This document shows positions 35,533-45,095 of a stretch of DNA of 64,000 nucleotides, piece by piece (the stretch's first letter is position 1; every line of letters begins with the position of its first letter). The stretch is taken from assembly GCA_963665455.1 (NCBI GenBank), contig OY762279.1:1178001-1242000 (forward strand), in the 5' to 3' direction. The notes beneath the pieces were generated by a model. The model did not search any database. It saw only the letters and a program-made list of their open reading frames with translations, and was not told the DNA's origin. Origin of the DNA: VXNE01 sp963665455. GTDB lineage: Bacteria > Pseudomonadota > Gammaproteobacteria > Pseudomonadales > Azotimanducaceae. Made by a program: the position numbers and the translations under genes.

Positions 35533-36975
35533 TCAACTCCGCCAATACGCCGGCGTCAGCAACACCAGCAGCGTGAAGATCTCCAGCCGTCCGAGCAGCA
35601 TCGCGAGGACGAGCACCCACTTGGTGGGGGCCGTCAGGTCCGCGTAGTTCAGCGCGACGGAGCCAAGCCCCGGGCCCAGGTTGTTGAGGCAGGCGCCGAC
35701 GGCGGAGAAGGCGCTGACGAAGTCGAGGCCGGAGATGCCGAGGACCAGGCAGACCATGGCCAGGAAGATCGTGATGTATGCGGCGAAGAAGCCCCAGATG
35801 CCGTCCATCACCCGGTCCGGGATCACGTCCCGCCCGAGCTTCACCGGGAACACGCCGTTCGGGTGAATCAGCCGCCGGATTTCCCGAAGGCCTTGGCGGG
35901 CGACGAGCAGAACGCGCATCATCTTGATCCCCCCCGCCGTCGATCCCGCGCACCCGCCGGCGAAGGCGGCGAAGAGCAACAGGAACGGCACGAAGGAGGG
36001 CCACAGGCTGAAGTTGGCCGTGGTGAAGCCGGTGGTGGTGGTGATGGACACGGCCTGGAAGATGCCATCGCGGATGGGGTGCTCCGTCGCGCCCGGATTC
36101 TGCACGAGGCTCGCGACGACCAGCACGCCCACGAAGACGAGGGCGGAAAGGTACGTCCGCACCTCCCGGTCCGTGAAGTAGAGCGCGGGTCTGCGCCAGG
36201 CGAGGAAGTGCAGGCCGAAGTTGATGCCGGAGAGGATCATGAACACGATGGCGACGGACTCGACCCAGCCGCTCGCGAAGTGCCCGAGACTCGCGTCGTG
36301 GGTCGAGAAGCCGCCGATCGCCACGGTCGAGAAGGCGTGGCAGATGGCGTCGAAGAGGCTCATTCCAGCCATCCAGTAGGCGAGGGCGCAGGCCAGCGTC
36401 AGTCCGGCATAGATGAGCCAGAGCGCGCGCGCCGTCTCCGTGATGCGCGGCGTCAGCTTGGTGTCCTTGACCGGCCCGGGCGATTCGGCGCGGTAGAGCT
36501 GCATCCCCCCAACGCCGAGCATCGGCAACACGGCGACCGCGAGGACGATGATGCCCATGCCGCCGAGCCACTGGAGCAGTTGGCGGTAGAAAAGGAGGGA
36601 GCGGGGCAGGTCGTCGAGGCCGCTGACCACCGTCGCGCCGGTGGTCGTCAGCCCGGAGAGGGACTCGAAGGCGGCGTCCGTGAAGGTGTGCGCCAGGCTC
36701 GGCGCGAAGTAGAGCGGCAGCGCGCCGAAGAGGCCGAGGCCGACGTAGAAGAGCACGGTGATGAGGAACCCCTCGCGGCTGCGCAGTTCCGCCTCGCCCC
36801 TCGGCTGCGTGAATCGCAAGAGCGCCCCCGCCCCGAGGGTGATGCCGAACGCGAGGAGGAACGTTCCGGAGGTGTCCTCTCCGTAGAAGAGCGCAACCCC
36901 CACGGGGACCAGCATCGCGATGCTGAACAGCATCAGCAGCACGCCGGTGACGCGGAGGATGACGCCGAAGTGCAT
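35533..36975 (-). CDS. trkH: Trk potassium uptake transmembrane subunit
   Basis: The 480-residue channel subunit shows the four repeated M1-P-M2 units with selectivity-loop segments such as LTTTGATV, FSTVAIGGFS, TTTTGFTTA and VGACLNNLGPG. It works with TrkA, encoded downstream on the same strand with a 23-base gap. Confidence 0.96.
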   Translation of the reverse strand: MHFGVILRVTGVLLMLFSIAMLVPVGVALFYGEDTSGTFLLAFGITLGAGALLRFTQPRGEAELRSREGFLITVLFYVGLGLFGALPLYFAPSLAHTFTDAAFESLSGLTTTGATVVSGLDDLPRSLLFYRQLLQWLGGMGIIVLAVAVLPMLGVGGMQLYRAESPGPVKDTKLTPRITETARALWLIYAGLTLACALAYWMAGMSLFDAICHAFSTVAIGGFSTHDASLGHFASGWVESVAIVFMILSGINFGLHFLAWRRPALYFTDREVRTYLSALVFVGVLVVASLVQNPGATEHPIRDGIFQAVSITTTTGFTTANFSLWPSFVPFLLLFAAFAGGCAGSTAGGIKMMRVLLVARQGLREIRRLIHPNGVFPVKLGRDVIPDRVMDGIWGFFAAYITIFLAMVCLVLGISGLDFVSAFSAVGACLNNLGPGLGSVALNYADLTAPTKWVLVLAMLLGRLEIFTLLVLLTPAYWRS

Positions 36976-36998
36976 GGGGCCGGCTCTCTACGGAGGGC

Positions 36999-38372
36999 TC
37001 AGAAGAAGGACAGCCCGACCTGGAACAGCCGCTCCACCGCGGGAATGCGCCGCTTGTCGGTCAGGAACAGGATGACGTGGTCGTCCTGTTCGGCCACGAC
37101 GTCGTCGTGGGCGATGAGCACGTCGTCGCCGCGCACGATCGCGCCGACGGTGGTGCCGGGGGGCAGCTTCAAGTCGCTCAAGGCCCGTCCGGCCACCTTG
37201 CTGCTCTTGGCGTCGCCGTGGACCACGGCCTCGATGGCTTCCGCGGCGCCCCGGCGCAGGCTGTGGACCCGGGCGATGTCGGCGCGGCGCACGTGCTTGA
37301 GGATGGTGCTCGTGGTCGCGAGTTGGGGCGAGATGGCGACGTTGATGTCCCCGCCCTCCATCAGGTCGACGTAGGCCGGCTTGCCGATCAGGGTCATCAC
37401 CTGGCGCACGCCGAGACGCCGGGAGAGAAGCGACGACATGATGTTCACCTCGTCGTCGTTGGTCACGGCGCAGAAGGCGTCGGTGCGCTCGATGTTCTCC
37501 TCGAGGAGCAGGTCCTTGTCGGTGGCGTCGCCGTGGATGACCACCGCGGAGTCGAGGCGTTGGGCGAGTTCGTTGGCCCGGGTGGCGTCGTGTTCCACCA
37601 CCTTCACGGAGAAGAGCGGCTCGATGGCGCGGGCGAGTTGCTCGCCGATGTGCCCGCCCCCGGCGACGAGCACGCGCTTGTAGGGGCGCTCCACCCGCCG
37701 CAACTCGGCCATGACGGCGTTGATGTCGTCGGCTGCGGCGATGAAGAAGACGTCGTCCTCGGCCTCGATGACCGTGTCGCCCTCGGGGATGATGGCCCGG
37801 CCGCGCCGGAAGATGGCGGCGACGCGGGAATCGACCTTCGGCATGCGCTCGCGCAGGAAGCGCAGGTCCTGGCCGACGAGCGGGCTGTCGTGGGTGGCCT
37901 TGACGGCGACCAGCTTGACGCGGCCGTCGGCGAAGTCGAGCACCTGCAGGGCGCCGGGGTGCTCGAGCAGCTCCTTGATCTGTTCGGTGACGACGTGCTC
38001 CGGGTTGATGAGCACGTCGATGGGCATGTGGTCCTGGCTGAAGAAGCCGGTGTCCGTGTGGTACGAGTCCGCCCGGATGCGTGCGATCTTGGTGGGCGTG
38101 CGGAACATCGAGTAGCACACCTGGCACGCGACCATGTTGACCTCGTCGTTCGGGGTTACGGCGATCAGCATGTCCGCGTCCGGGGCGCCGGCCTCGCGCA
38201 AGACGTCCGGCCGGGAGGCGTAGCCGTGGATGGTGCGGATGTCGAGGCGGTCGCGCAGTTCCCGGAGCCGATCGCCGTCCACGTCGACCACGGTGATGTC
38301 GAAGGCCTCGCTCGCGAGGTGCTCGGCGAGGGTGCCGCCGACCTGGCCGGCGCCGAGGATGAGGATGTTCAC
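36999..38372 (-). CDS. trkA: Trk potassium uptake regulator TrkA
   Basis: The 457-residue peripheral protein is a tandem of two RCK/TrkA units, each with an NAD-binding Rossmann fold (ILGAGQVGGTLAEHL at the start, VAGGGHIGEQLARAI near residue 235) and a TrkA-C domain. The start is GTG 38372, overlapping the rsmB stop. Confidence 0.96.
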   Translation of the reverse strand: MNILILGAGQVGGTLAEHLASEAFDITVVDVDGDRLRELRDRLDIRTIHGYASRPDVLREAGAPDADMLIAVTPNDEVNMVACQVCYSMFRTPTKIARIRADSYHTDTGFFSQDHMPIDVLINPEHVVTEQIKELLEHPGALQVLDFADGRVKLVAVKATHDSPLVGQDLRFLRERMPKVDSRVAAIFRRGRAIIPEGDTVIEAEDDVFFIAAADDINAVMAELRRVERPYKRVLVAGGGHIGEQLARAIEPLFSVKVVEHDATRANELAQRLDSAVVIHGDATDKDLLLEENIERTDAFCAVTNDDEVNIMSSLLSRRLGVRQVMTLIGKPAYVDLMEGGDINVAISPQLATTSTILKHVRRADIARVHSLRRGAAEAIEAVVHGDAKSSKVAGRALSDLKLPPGTTVGAIVRGDDVLIAHDDVVAEQDDHVILFLTDKRRIPAVERLFQVGLSFF

Positions 38373-39670
38373 GCGCTCGCCTGCGGCGTCTTGACGAGCC
38401 GCGCGTAGTAGAAACCATCCGATCCGCCTCGACTCGGCAGGAGGATGCGCCCATGCGCCGTCGCGCGGCCCCAGGGCGCGTCCAGCGGTGCCGGGGAGGC
38501 GTCCGGCGTGGCGGCGAGAAACCCCTCGATCACGGCGTCGTTCTCTTCCGGCAGGACGGAGCAGGTACAGTAAAGCAGGCTGCCGCCCTGGGAAAGCACG
38601 CCCCAGAGGCCCTCGAGCAGGGCGCGCTGCAGCCGGGACGCGTCCCGCACGTCGGCGGGGGTGCGGGACACCTTGATGTCCGGGTGGCGGCGCAGCGTGC
38701 CGGTGCCGGAGCACGGTGCGTCCAGCAAGATGGCGTCGAAGGGTGTGCCGTCCCACCAAGCCGAGCCGGTCGCGTCTCCCGTGAGGATCTGGGCCGGTTC
38801 ATGTCCAAGGCGTTTCGCTTCGGCGCGCAGGCGGCCCAAGCGGGCGTCGCTCGCGTCGAGGGCCGTGAGGGAAACGGTCGGATTGCTTTCGAGCATGGCG
38901 AAGGTCTTGCCGCCCGGGGCCGCGCAGGCGTCGAGAACCCGCGCTCCCTTCCCACGGGGAAGCAGCGTGGCCGCCAGTTGGGCGGCGTCGTCCTGGATGG
39001 CCGCCCAGCCCCGGTCGTAGCCGGGCAACCGTGTGGCCGTGGTCGGGGTTTCGAGGACCAGGGAGGCCGGGGCGAGTCCGGGACGGTGGGCGAACCCGCC
39101 GGCATCGAGCAGGGCGCGGTAGGCCATGACGTCGTTCCTCGCCCGGTTGACGCGAATCGCCATCGGAGCACGAGTATTGTTCGTATCGAGCAGTTCGGCG
39201 CAGTCCTTGGGCCAGGCCGAGCGCAGGGCCTCGATCAACCAGGCCGGATGTTCCCAGCGTTCCTCGTCCGCGGCCGGTGGCGCGGGACTCCGCGTGGCGC
39301 CGCGGAGGACGCCGTTGACCAGCGCCCGGGCCCACGGCTTGCCGAGCACCCGGGCCGCCGCGACGGTTTCGGACACGGCCGCGTGGTCGGGAATGCGCAG
39401 GTGCCGCAGTTGATAGAGCCCGACCAAGAGGAGCGCGTACACGTCCTGATGGCGTTCGCGCAGGGGCTCGGCCAGCCGTGCATCGACATCGCTCCGTAGC
39501 GAGAAGTAGTGGCGGCAGGTGCCGAAGGCGAGTTCGCGGACGAGGGGCGGGGTTCCGGGTCCGAGCAGTTCGTCGAGGGGGCGCCCCTTGCGGCGTACGG
39601 CGTCCACGGCCCGGGCGGCGCGGGCGCGGAGCGCGGCGGGCGTGGCCTGCGTGGCGCTACCCGGACACAT
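38369..39670 (-). CDS. rsmB: 16S rRNA (cytosine-C5) methyltransferase RsmB
   Basis: The 433-residue enzyme has an N-terminal NusB-like domain and a SAM domain with DACAAPGGKT, DAPCSGTGTLRRHPD and the catalytic Cys in YCTCSVLPEEND. It methylates C967 of 16S rRNA. It overlaps fmt and trkA by a few bases. Confidence 0.96.
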   Translation of the reverse strand: MCPGSATQATPAALRARAARAVDAVRRKGRPLDELLGPGTPPLVRELAFGTCRHYFSLRSDVDARLAEPLRERHQDVYALLLVGLYQLRHLRIPDHAAVSETVAAARVLGKPWARALVNGVLRGATRSPAPPAADEERWEHPAWLIEALRSAWPKDCAELLDTNNTRAPMAIRVNRARNDVMAYRALLDAGGFAHRPGLAPASLVLETPTTATRLPGYDRGWAAIQDDAAQLAATLLPRGKGARVLDACAAPGGKTFAMLESNPTVSLTALDASDARLGRLRAEAKRLGHEPAQILTGDATGSAWWDGTPFDAILLDAPCSGTGTLRRHPDIKVSRTPADVRDASRLQRALLEGLWGVLSQGGSLLYCTCSVLPEENDAVIEGFLAATPDASPAPLDAPWGRATAHGRILLPSRGGSDGFYYARLVKTPQASA

Positions 39671-40595
39671 CGAGTTGCACGCCGGGCGCGAAGAGTTGCG
39701 GAAACCCGTTCGCGGCGGCCTTCGCGGACATCGGGCGCCCCTTGCCTCGGGTGAGTTGCACCGTGTCGAGCAAGAGTGCGCCGGTGCCGCAGCCTACGGC
39801 GATTCCGCCCGTGGTCTCTTGCAGGAGCCCGGGCGAGGGGGCTCCGGCGTCGGTGGCGCGAGCGGCCAGGATGCGGAACCGTTCGCCGTCCAGCGTGGCG
39901 AAGGCGCTTTGCCGGCCGGACAGCGCCCGCACCTGCAGGGCGATGTCCACGGCGGGCCGGTTCCAGTCGATGATCGCGTCCCTGGCGGTCAGCTTCGGCG
40001 CGTGGGTGGCGAACAAGGGGTCTTGCGGCGTGGGCGTGATCGCATCGAGGTGGTCCAGGCATTCGAGCAGCGTCGCGGCGCCGAGGTCGGCCAGCCGGTC
40101 CGTCAGCGCGCCCCCGGTCTCCTCGTCGCCTATGGCGGTGGCGCGGAGCGCCAGCACGGGCCCGGTGTCGAGGCCGGCGTCCATCTGCATGATGCTGACG
40201 CCGGTGGTGGCGTCCCCGGCCATGATGGCACGCTCCACCGGCGCGGCGCCGCGCCAGCGGGGCAAGAGCGACGCGTGGACATTGATGCAGCCCCGGGCGG
40301 GGGCGTCGAGTATCTCGGGGGGCAGGAGGAGGCCGTAGGCGGCGACCACGAGCAGGTCCAAGGACCGAATCCGCTCCAATTCGGTGCCGATACGCTCCGG
40401 CGTGTGTACCGCCAGTTCATGGACCTCGGCGAAGCGGCGGACCGGGCTCGGGGTGGGCCGGCGGCGTCGCCCGGCGGGCCGGTCCGGTTGCGTGAACACG
40501 GCCGCCACCGTGTGCGGCGACGCATGCAGCGCCCGCAGGATGCGGACGGCGAACTCGGGGGTGCCGGCGAAGCCCAGCCGGAAGGCGGCGCTCAA
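39657..40595 (-). CDS. fmt: Methionyl-tRNA formyltransferase
   Basis: The 312-residue enzyme starts at TTG 40595, overlapping the def stop. It has GTPEFAVRIL near the N terminus and INVHASLLPRWRGAAPVERAI with the catalytic Asn and His, plus a C-terminal OB-like domain. It formylates initiator Met-tRNA. Confidence 0.96.
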   Translation of the reverse strand: MSAAFRLGFAGTPEFAVRILRALHASPHTVAAVFTQPDRPAGRRRRPTPSPVRRFAEVHELAVHTPERIGTELERIRSLDLLVVAAYGLLLPPEILDAPARGCINVHASLLPRWRGAAPVERAIMAGDATTGVSIMQMDAGLDTGPVLALRATAIGDEETGGALTDRLADLGAATLLECLDHLDAITPTPQDPLFATHAPKLTARDAIIDWNRPAVDIALQVRALSGRQSAFATLDGERFRILAARATDAGAPSPGLLQETTGGIAVGCGTGALLLDTVQLTRGKGRPMSAKAAANGFPQLFAPGVQLDVSG

Positions 40596-41104
40596 GCCTT
40601 GACGGCCTCGTCGCGGCGCTGTCTCTCCAACTTCTTGCGGATGCGGTTGCGCTTGAGGTTGGAGAGGTAGTCGACGAAGAGCTTGCCCTGGAGGTGGTCG
40701 CATTCGTGCTGGATGCACACGGAGAGCAGCCCTTCCGCCTCGAGGGTGAACGGCTTGCCGTCCCGGCCGAGGGCGCTGACGCGGATGCGCTCCGCGCGGC
40801 GCACCACTTCGTGAAAGCCCGGCACGGAGAGGCAACCCTCCTCGCGTTCCTGAACGCCGCCGAGGGTCGCTATCTCGGGGTTGACGAACGCGTGGGGGGC
40901 GTCGTGGTCCGGGGAGACGTCCACGACGATAATGCGCCGATGCACGTCCACCTGGCTCGCGGCGAGGCCGATCCCGGGTGCGGCGTACATCGTCTCGAAC
41001 ATGTCGTCGATCAGCCGGCGGATGCCGGCCGTGACCTCGGCGACCGGCTGGGCGCGGGTGCGGAGCCGGGGGTCGGGGTATTCCAGAATCTCTAGCAGTG
41101 CCAT
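40592..41104 (-). CDS. def: Peptide deformylase
   Basis: The 170-residue metalloenzyme has GIGLAASQVD, EGCLSVPG (metal Cys) and HECDH (two metal His and catalytic Glu). The start MALLEILEYPDPRLR is typical. It removes the formyl group from nascent proteins. Confidence 0.97.
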   Translation of the reverse strand: MALLEILEYPDPRLRTRAQPVAEVTAGIRRLIDDMFETMYAAPGIGLAASQVDVHRRIIVVDVSPDHDAPHAFVNPEIATLGGVQEREEGCLSVPGFHEVVRRAERIRVSALGRDGKPFTLEAEGLLSVCIQHECDHLQGKLFVDYLSNLKRNRIRKKLERQRRDEAVKA

Positions 41105-41272
41105 TGTTGGCCTTGCGATGCGTGTCGAGCGCGGCGTCGCCGAAGCCGCAATGATAGAGAAGTTTCGCGGGACCGGGGGTGATGTCCTACGGCTTTCGGC
41201 GGCACAGGCGCACGGGTCGCGTGCGTTCAGACTGATAGCGGTGCTTGGGCCATTGGGGTTACAACGGCGGGC

Positions 41273-42121
41273 ATGGAAACGCTGTCGACGCATGCCCTGC
41301 CCGAGCGGCTGCGGGTGATCCCGGATCCGCCACGACGGCTCTACGTACGAGGTGCCGTCGAGGCGCTGGCCGCACCGGCCGTCGCCATCGTCGGGAGCCG
41401 CCGCGCAACCCGTGCCGGCTCCCAGTTCGCGGAGGGGCTCGCGGCGGACCTGGCTGCGGTGGGGCTCGTCGTCGTGAGCGGTCTCGCCTTCGGCATCGAC
41501 GCGGCGGCGCATCGCGGTGCCCTGGCCGGCGGCGGGCGCACGGTTGCGGTACTGGGGGGTGGTCTCGACCAACTCTATCCGCGCCAACACGTCGGGCTCG
41601 CACAAGACATCGTGGACGGCGGGGGCGCGGTGGCGTCCGAGTACGCGCCCGCCCGGCCGCCGCGCAAGCACCAGTTCCCCGAGCGGAACCGCCTGATCAG
41701 CGGACTGAGCTTGGGTGTCGTCATCGTCGAGGCGACCACCAGGAGCGGCTCGCTCATCACCGCCCGCATGGCCGCGGAGCAGGGGCGCGAGGTGATGGCG
41801 GTGCCCGGGCCCGTGGCGAGCCCGCTCTCCGGGGGCTGTCACCGGTTGCTGAAGAGCGGCGCGGCGCTGATCGAATCCGCGGACGACGTGCTGTACGCCG
41901 TCGGCTACGAGGCCCCGGAACGGACAACGGATCGCGACGGCGGGCCCCCTGCGCGTCTCGCGACGGTCCTGGAACAGATCGGCGCGGAAGTGACGACCCT
42001 GGACCAAGTCGTGATGGTGACGGGGCTGGACGCGGCAGCGGCTGCGGAGGCGCTGGTGGAGTTGGAGTTGCTCGGGTTTGTCGCGGCCCACGGCGGCGGG
42101 TATATTCGGTGCCCTTCCTGA
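41273..42121 (+). CDS. dprA: DNA-processing protein DprA
   Basis: The 282-residue protein has the Rossmann-like DprA core (VAIVGSRRATRAG, VVSGLAFGIDAAAH, VLGGGLDQLYPR, PERNRLISGLS) and a short C-terminal winged-helix-like domain. The N-terminal SAM domain of longer DprA proteins is missing. DprA loads RecA on incoming single-stranded DNA. The gene heads a tight plus-strand cluster, divergent from def. Confidence 0.93.
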   Translation: METLSTHALPERLRVIPDPPRRLYVRGAVEALAAPAVAIVGSRRATRAGSQFAEGLAADLAAVGLVVVSGLAFGIDAAAHRGALAGGGRTVAVLGGGLDQLYPRQHVGLAQDIVDGGGAVASEYAPARPPRKHQFPERNRLISGLSLGVVIVEATTRSGSLITARMAAEQGREVMAVPGPVASPLSGGCHRLLKSGAALIESADDVLYAVGYEAPERTTDRDGGPPARLATVLEQIGAEVTTLDQVVMVTGLDAAAAAEALVELELLGFVAAHGGGYIRCPS

Positions 42122-42152
42122 TCCCGATTTAGCGCGTGGGAGGCGTTGGCCA

Positions 42153-42653
42153 ATGGCGTGGGTAGCCGTGTTGATGGGCTCGGAGTCGGACTGGCCGACG
42201 ATGCAGGCGTGTACGGAAGTGCTGTCCGGGCTGGACGTGGGCTTCGAGGTGCGCGTCACCTCGGCGCATCGCACCCCCGAGGGCACGGCGGCCTACATCG
42301 CGGACGCGGTTTCCCGCGATTGCTCCGCCTTCATCTGCGCCGCGGGCATGGCGGCACATCTCGCCGGAGCCGTGGCGGCGCACACGGTGCGTCCCGTCAT
42401 CGGCGTGCCGATCGACAGCGGCCCGCTGGCCGGGGCGGACGCGTTGCTATCGACCGTGCAGATGCCGGCCGGCATCCCGGTCGCCACCGTCGCCGTGGGC
42501 AAGGCGGGTGCGCGGAACGCGGGGTACCTCGCCGCGCAGATCATCGCGGTGGGCGACGCCAACCTGGCGGAGGCGTTGGCCGCGGACCGGCAAGCCGGGC
42601 GGGATCGGGTACAGGCCCAGAACGCCTCCGTGCAACGCGACCTCGGTCGGTGA
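42153..42653 (+). CDS. purE: N5-carboxyaminoimidazole ribonucleotide mutase
   Basis: The 166-residue enzyme of purine synthesis has LMGSESDWPTM, SAHRTPEG, CAAGMAAHLAGAVAAHT and GVPIDSG, all diagnostic. A GGGAGG precedes the ATG. No purK is adjacent; the next gene, tsaC, overlaps by four bases. Confidence 0.95.
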   Translation: MAWVAVLMGSESDWPTMQACTEVLSGLDVGFEVRVTSAHRTPEGTAAYIADAVSRDCSAFICAAGMAAHLAGAVAAHTVRPVIGVPIDSGPLAGADALLSTVQMPAGIPVATVAVGKAGARNAGYLAAQIIAVGDANLAEALAADRQAGRDRVQAQNASVQRDLGR

Positions 42654-43258
42654 CGACGAATCGCACGAACTTGCCGCGCAACCAGACGTTCCCCGCCCTC
42701 GCGAAGGGCGCCTCCCCATTGTCCGTCGCGCGGGCGGCGGACATCCTTGCGGAAGGCGGCGTGGTCGCGCACGCGCTGGAGGGCGTCTGGGGCCTCGCCT
42801 GCGATCCGTTCGACGCCGGTGCCGTGGCCCGCGTGCTGGACCTGAAAGGCCGCCCGGTTGCCAAGGGCCTCATAGTCATTGGAGCGTCTCCGGAAGTGTT
42901 CGCCGCGGAAATCGAGGGCCTCTCGCCGGCGACGCGGGAAACCGTCCTCGCGAGCTGGCCCGGCGCGGAGACCTGGGTGGTGCCGAACCAGGGATTCCCG
43001 GCATGGATCACCGGCGGGGCGGCCACCGTGGCGATCCGCGTGCCCGGGCATGCGCAGGCGCGCGCCCTGGCGACCCGTTTCGGCGGCCCCTTGGTGTCGA
43101 CGTCCGCGAACCTCGTCGGACGGCCGCCGGCACGGGCCGAACTGACCGTGCGGCGGCACTTCGGGCGCGCCGTGGACTTCGTGCTGCCAGGAGCCACCGC
43201 GGGCCGTCGCGGACCCTCCCGCATCCGCGTGGCCGAGAACGGCGCGGAACTCCGATGA
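42650..43258 (+). CDS. tsaC: L-threonylcarbamoyladenylate synthase (YrdC-like)
   Basis: The 202-residue protein is a YrdC/TsaC domain alone, with VVAHALEGVWGLACDPFD, KGRPVAKGLIVIGAS and PLVSTSANLVGRPP. It makes the threonylcarbamoyl-AMP used for t6A37 in tRNA. The start is GTG 42650, overlapping purE. Confidence 0.94.
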   Translation: MTTNRTNLPRNQTFPALAKGASPLSVARAADILAEGGVVAHALEGVWGLACDPFDAGAVARVLDLKGRPVAKGLIVIGASPEVFAAEIEGLSPATRETVLASWPGAETWVVPNQGFPAWITGGAATVAIRVPGHAQARALATRFGGPLVSTSANLVGRPPARAELTVRRHFGRAVDFVLPGATAGRRGPSRIRVAENGAELR

Positions 43259-44064
43259 CGGACCGCTACGCCGTCATCGGCAATCCCGTGGCGCATAGCC
43301 TCTCGCCCCGGATTCATCGGCATTTCGCCGCCGCGACGGGGGAGGACCTCACCTACGGAACGCTGCCGGCGGAGACGTTCCGCGACGCGGCGGAAGGCTT
43401 CTTTGAAAGCGGTGGCCGGGGCTTGAACGTCACGCTGCCGTTCAAGCTCGACGCCTTCGAGTGGGTGGGAGAGCGCGGCACGGTGCATGGCGAGGCCCGC
43501 AGCGCGGGGGCCGTGAACACGATCGCGGTCTCCAGCGACGGCGTGGATGGCTACAACACGGATGGCATCGGGTTGCTGCGCGATCTTGAGCAGAACTTGG
43601 GGCTTCGGGTGGCGGGTAGCCGGGTGCTCGTCCTCGGCGCGGGCGGTGCCGTCCAAGGCGTGCTCGGTCCGCTTCTCGGGGCGGGACCGCATCGCGTCAC
43701 GGTGGCGAATCGGACCCGGCCGAAGGCCGATCGGCTCGCGGGCCTGTTCGCCGGCGTGGACGCGGCGTCCTTGGACGACCTGCCCGCAGGCTACGAGATC
43801 GTCATCAACGGCACCTCGGCCGGGGTTGCCGGCGGTCGCCCGGCCATGGACGCGGCGGTCGTCGAGGGGGCCTTCTGCTACGACATGTTCTACACCTTGA
43901 CCGGCGAGACGCCGTTCTGCCGTTGGTGTGCGGAGCACGGCGCGGCGGGCCGCACGGGCGGGCTCGGCATGTTGATCGAGCAGGCGGCGGAGTCCTTCTT
44001 CCTCTGGCGCGGCATCCGGCCCCCTACCCGGGGCCTCGCCGAGTCGTTGGCGGAGGCGGCATGA
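43255..44064 (+). CDS. aroE: Shikimate dehydrogenase
   Basis: The 269-residue enzyme has NPVAHSLSPRIH, NVTLPFK with the catalytic Lys, YNTDGIGLLRDL and the NADP motif GAGGAVQGV with NRTRPKA. It reduces 3-dehydroshikimate. ATGA overlaps join it to tsaC and ctaA. Confidence 0.97.
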   Translation: MTDRYAVIGNPVAHSLSPRIHRHFAAATGEDLTYGTLPAETFRDAAEGFFESGGRGLNVTLPFKLDAFEWVGERGTVHGEARSAGAVNTIAVSSDGVDGYNTDGIGLLRDLEQNLGLRVAGSRVLVLGAGGAVQGVLGPLLGAGPHRVTVANRTRPKADRLAGLFAGVDAASLDDLPAGYEIVINGTSAGVAGGRPAMDAAVVEGAFCYDMFYTLTGETPFCRWCAEHGAAGRTGGLGMLIEQAAESFFLWRGIRPPTRGLAESLAEAA

Positions 44065-45053
44065 ACGGGGCGCCCCGAGAGCTTCGCCTGTTGGCGGTGG
44101 CGGGGGTCGTGCTCGCCCTGGTCGTGGTCGTGCTCGGCGCCTATACGCGGCTGGTGGACGCGGGCCTCGGCTGTCCCGACTGGCCGGGGTGCTATGGCTT
44201 CCTGGGGGTGCCCGAGTCCCCGGAGGAGATCTCGGCGGCGGAGGCACGGTTCCCGGACGCCCCGGTGGAGCCGGACAAGGCGTGGCCCGAGATGGTGCAC
44301 CGCTATTTCGCGAGCGGCTTGGGGCTGCTCTCCCTCGTCATCCTAGGGTTGGCGTGGCGGCGGAAGGCGGCTTTGACCATTCCATTGTCGCTCGCCGTGC
44401 TCGTTATCGTGCAGGGGGCGTTCGGGGCGTGGACGGTCACGCTGAAGCTCTGGCCGCAGGTGGTCACGGCCCATCTCCTCGGGGGCTTCGCGACGCTGGC
44501 GCTCCTGTGGCTCTACGTGCTCAGGCTCGGCATGGTGGGGGCCGTGTTCGTGCCGGCGGCGCTCGGGAGGCCGGCGGTGCTCGGCATCGCGCTGCTTGTG
44601 CTGCAAGTGACCTTGGGGGGTTGGACCTCCTCCAACTACGCGGCCCTCGCCTGCCCGGACTTCCCCACCTGCCATGGCAGCTTGGTGCCGGAGATGGACT
44701 TCGCGAAGGGATTCAACGTCTTGCAGGAGATCGGCCCGAACTATCTGGGCGGGGCGCTGTCGAGCGAGGCGCGCATCGCCATCCAGATGACGCATCGCGT
44801 GGGGGCCTTCGTGGTGCTGTTCATGGTCGGCTGGCTGGCGTGGCGCCTGGGCGGACGCTTGGGGTGGATCGTGGGAGGGGCGCTCGCGGTGCAGTTCGGG
44901 TTGGGCATCGCGAACGTGCTGCTCGAATTGCCCCTCGTCGTGGCCACGCTGCACAACGCGGGCGGGGCGTTGTTGCTGCTCGCGCTGGTGACGGTGTACG
45001 CTGCCGCCCGCGGTGACGTGGGCTCGCCTATCACGCCCCCCGGCGGATATTGA
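44061..45053 (+). CDS. ctaA: Heme A synthase
   Basis: The 330-residue membrane protein has about eight helices, the paired cysteine motifs CPDWPGC and CPDFPTC, and conserved His residues in MVHRYF and MTHRVGAF. It oxidises heme O to heme A. It overlaps aroE by ATGA and precedes ctaB. Confidence 0.95.
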   Translation: MNGAPRELRLLAVAGVVLALVVVVLGAYTRLVDAGLGCPDWPGCYGFLGVPESPEEISAAEARFPDAPVEPDKAWPEMVHRYFASGLGLLSLVILGLAWRRKAALTIPLSLAVLVIVQGAFGAWTVTLKLWPQVVTAHLLGGFATLALLWLYVLRLGMVGAVFVPAALGRPAVLGIALLVLQVTLGGWTSSNYAALACPDFPTCHGSLVPEMDFAKGFNVLQEIGPNYLGGALSSEARIAIQMTHRVGAFVVLFMVGWLAWRLGGRLGWIVGGALAVQFGLGIANVLLELPLVVATLHNAGGALLLLALVTVYAAARGDVGSPITPPGGY

Positions 45054-45095
45054 CGGCGGCGCCGCGTTACCGGCCGAACGACCCCGAACGACACG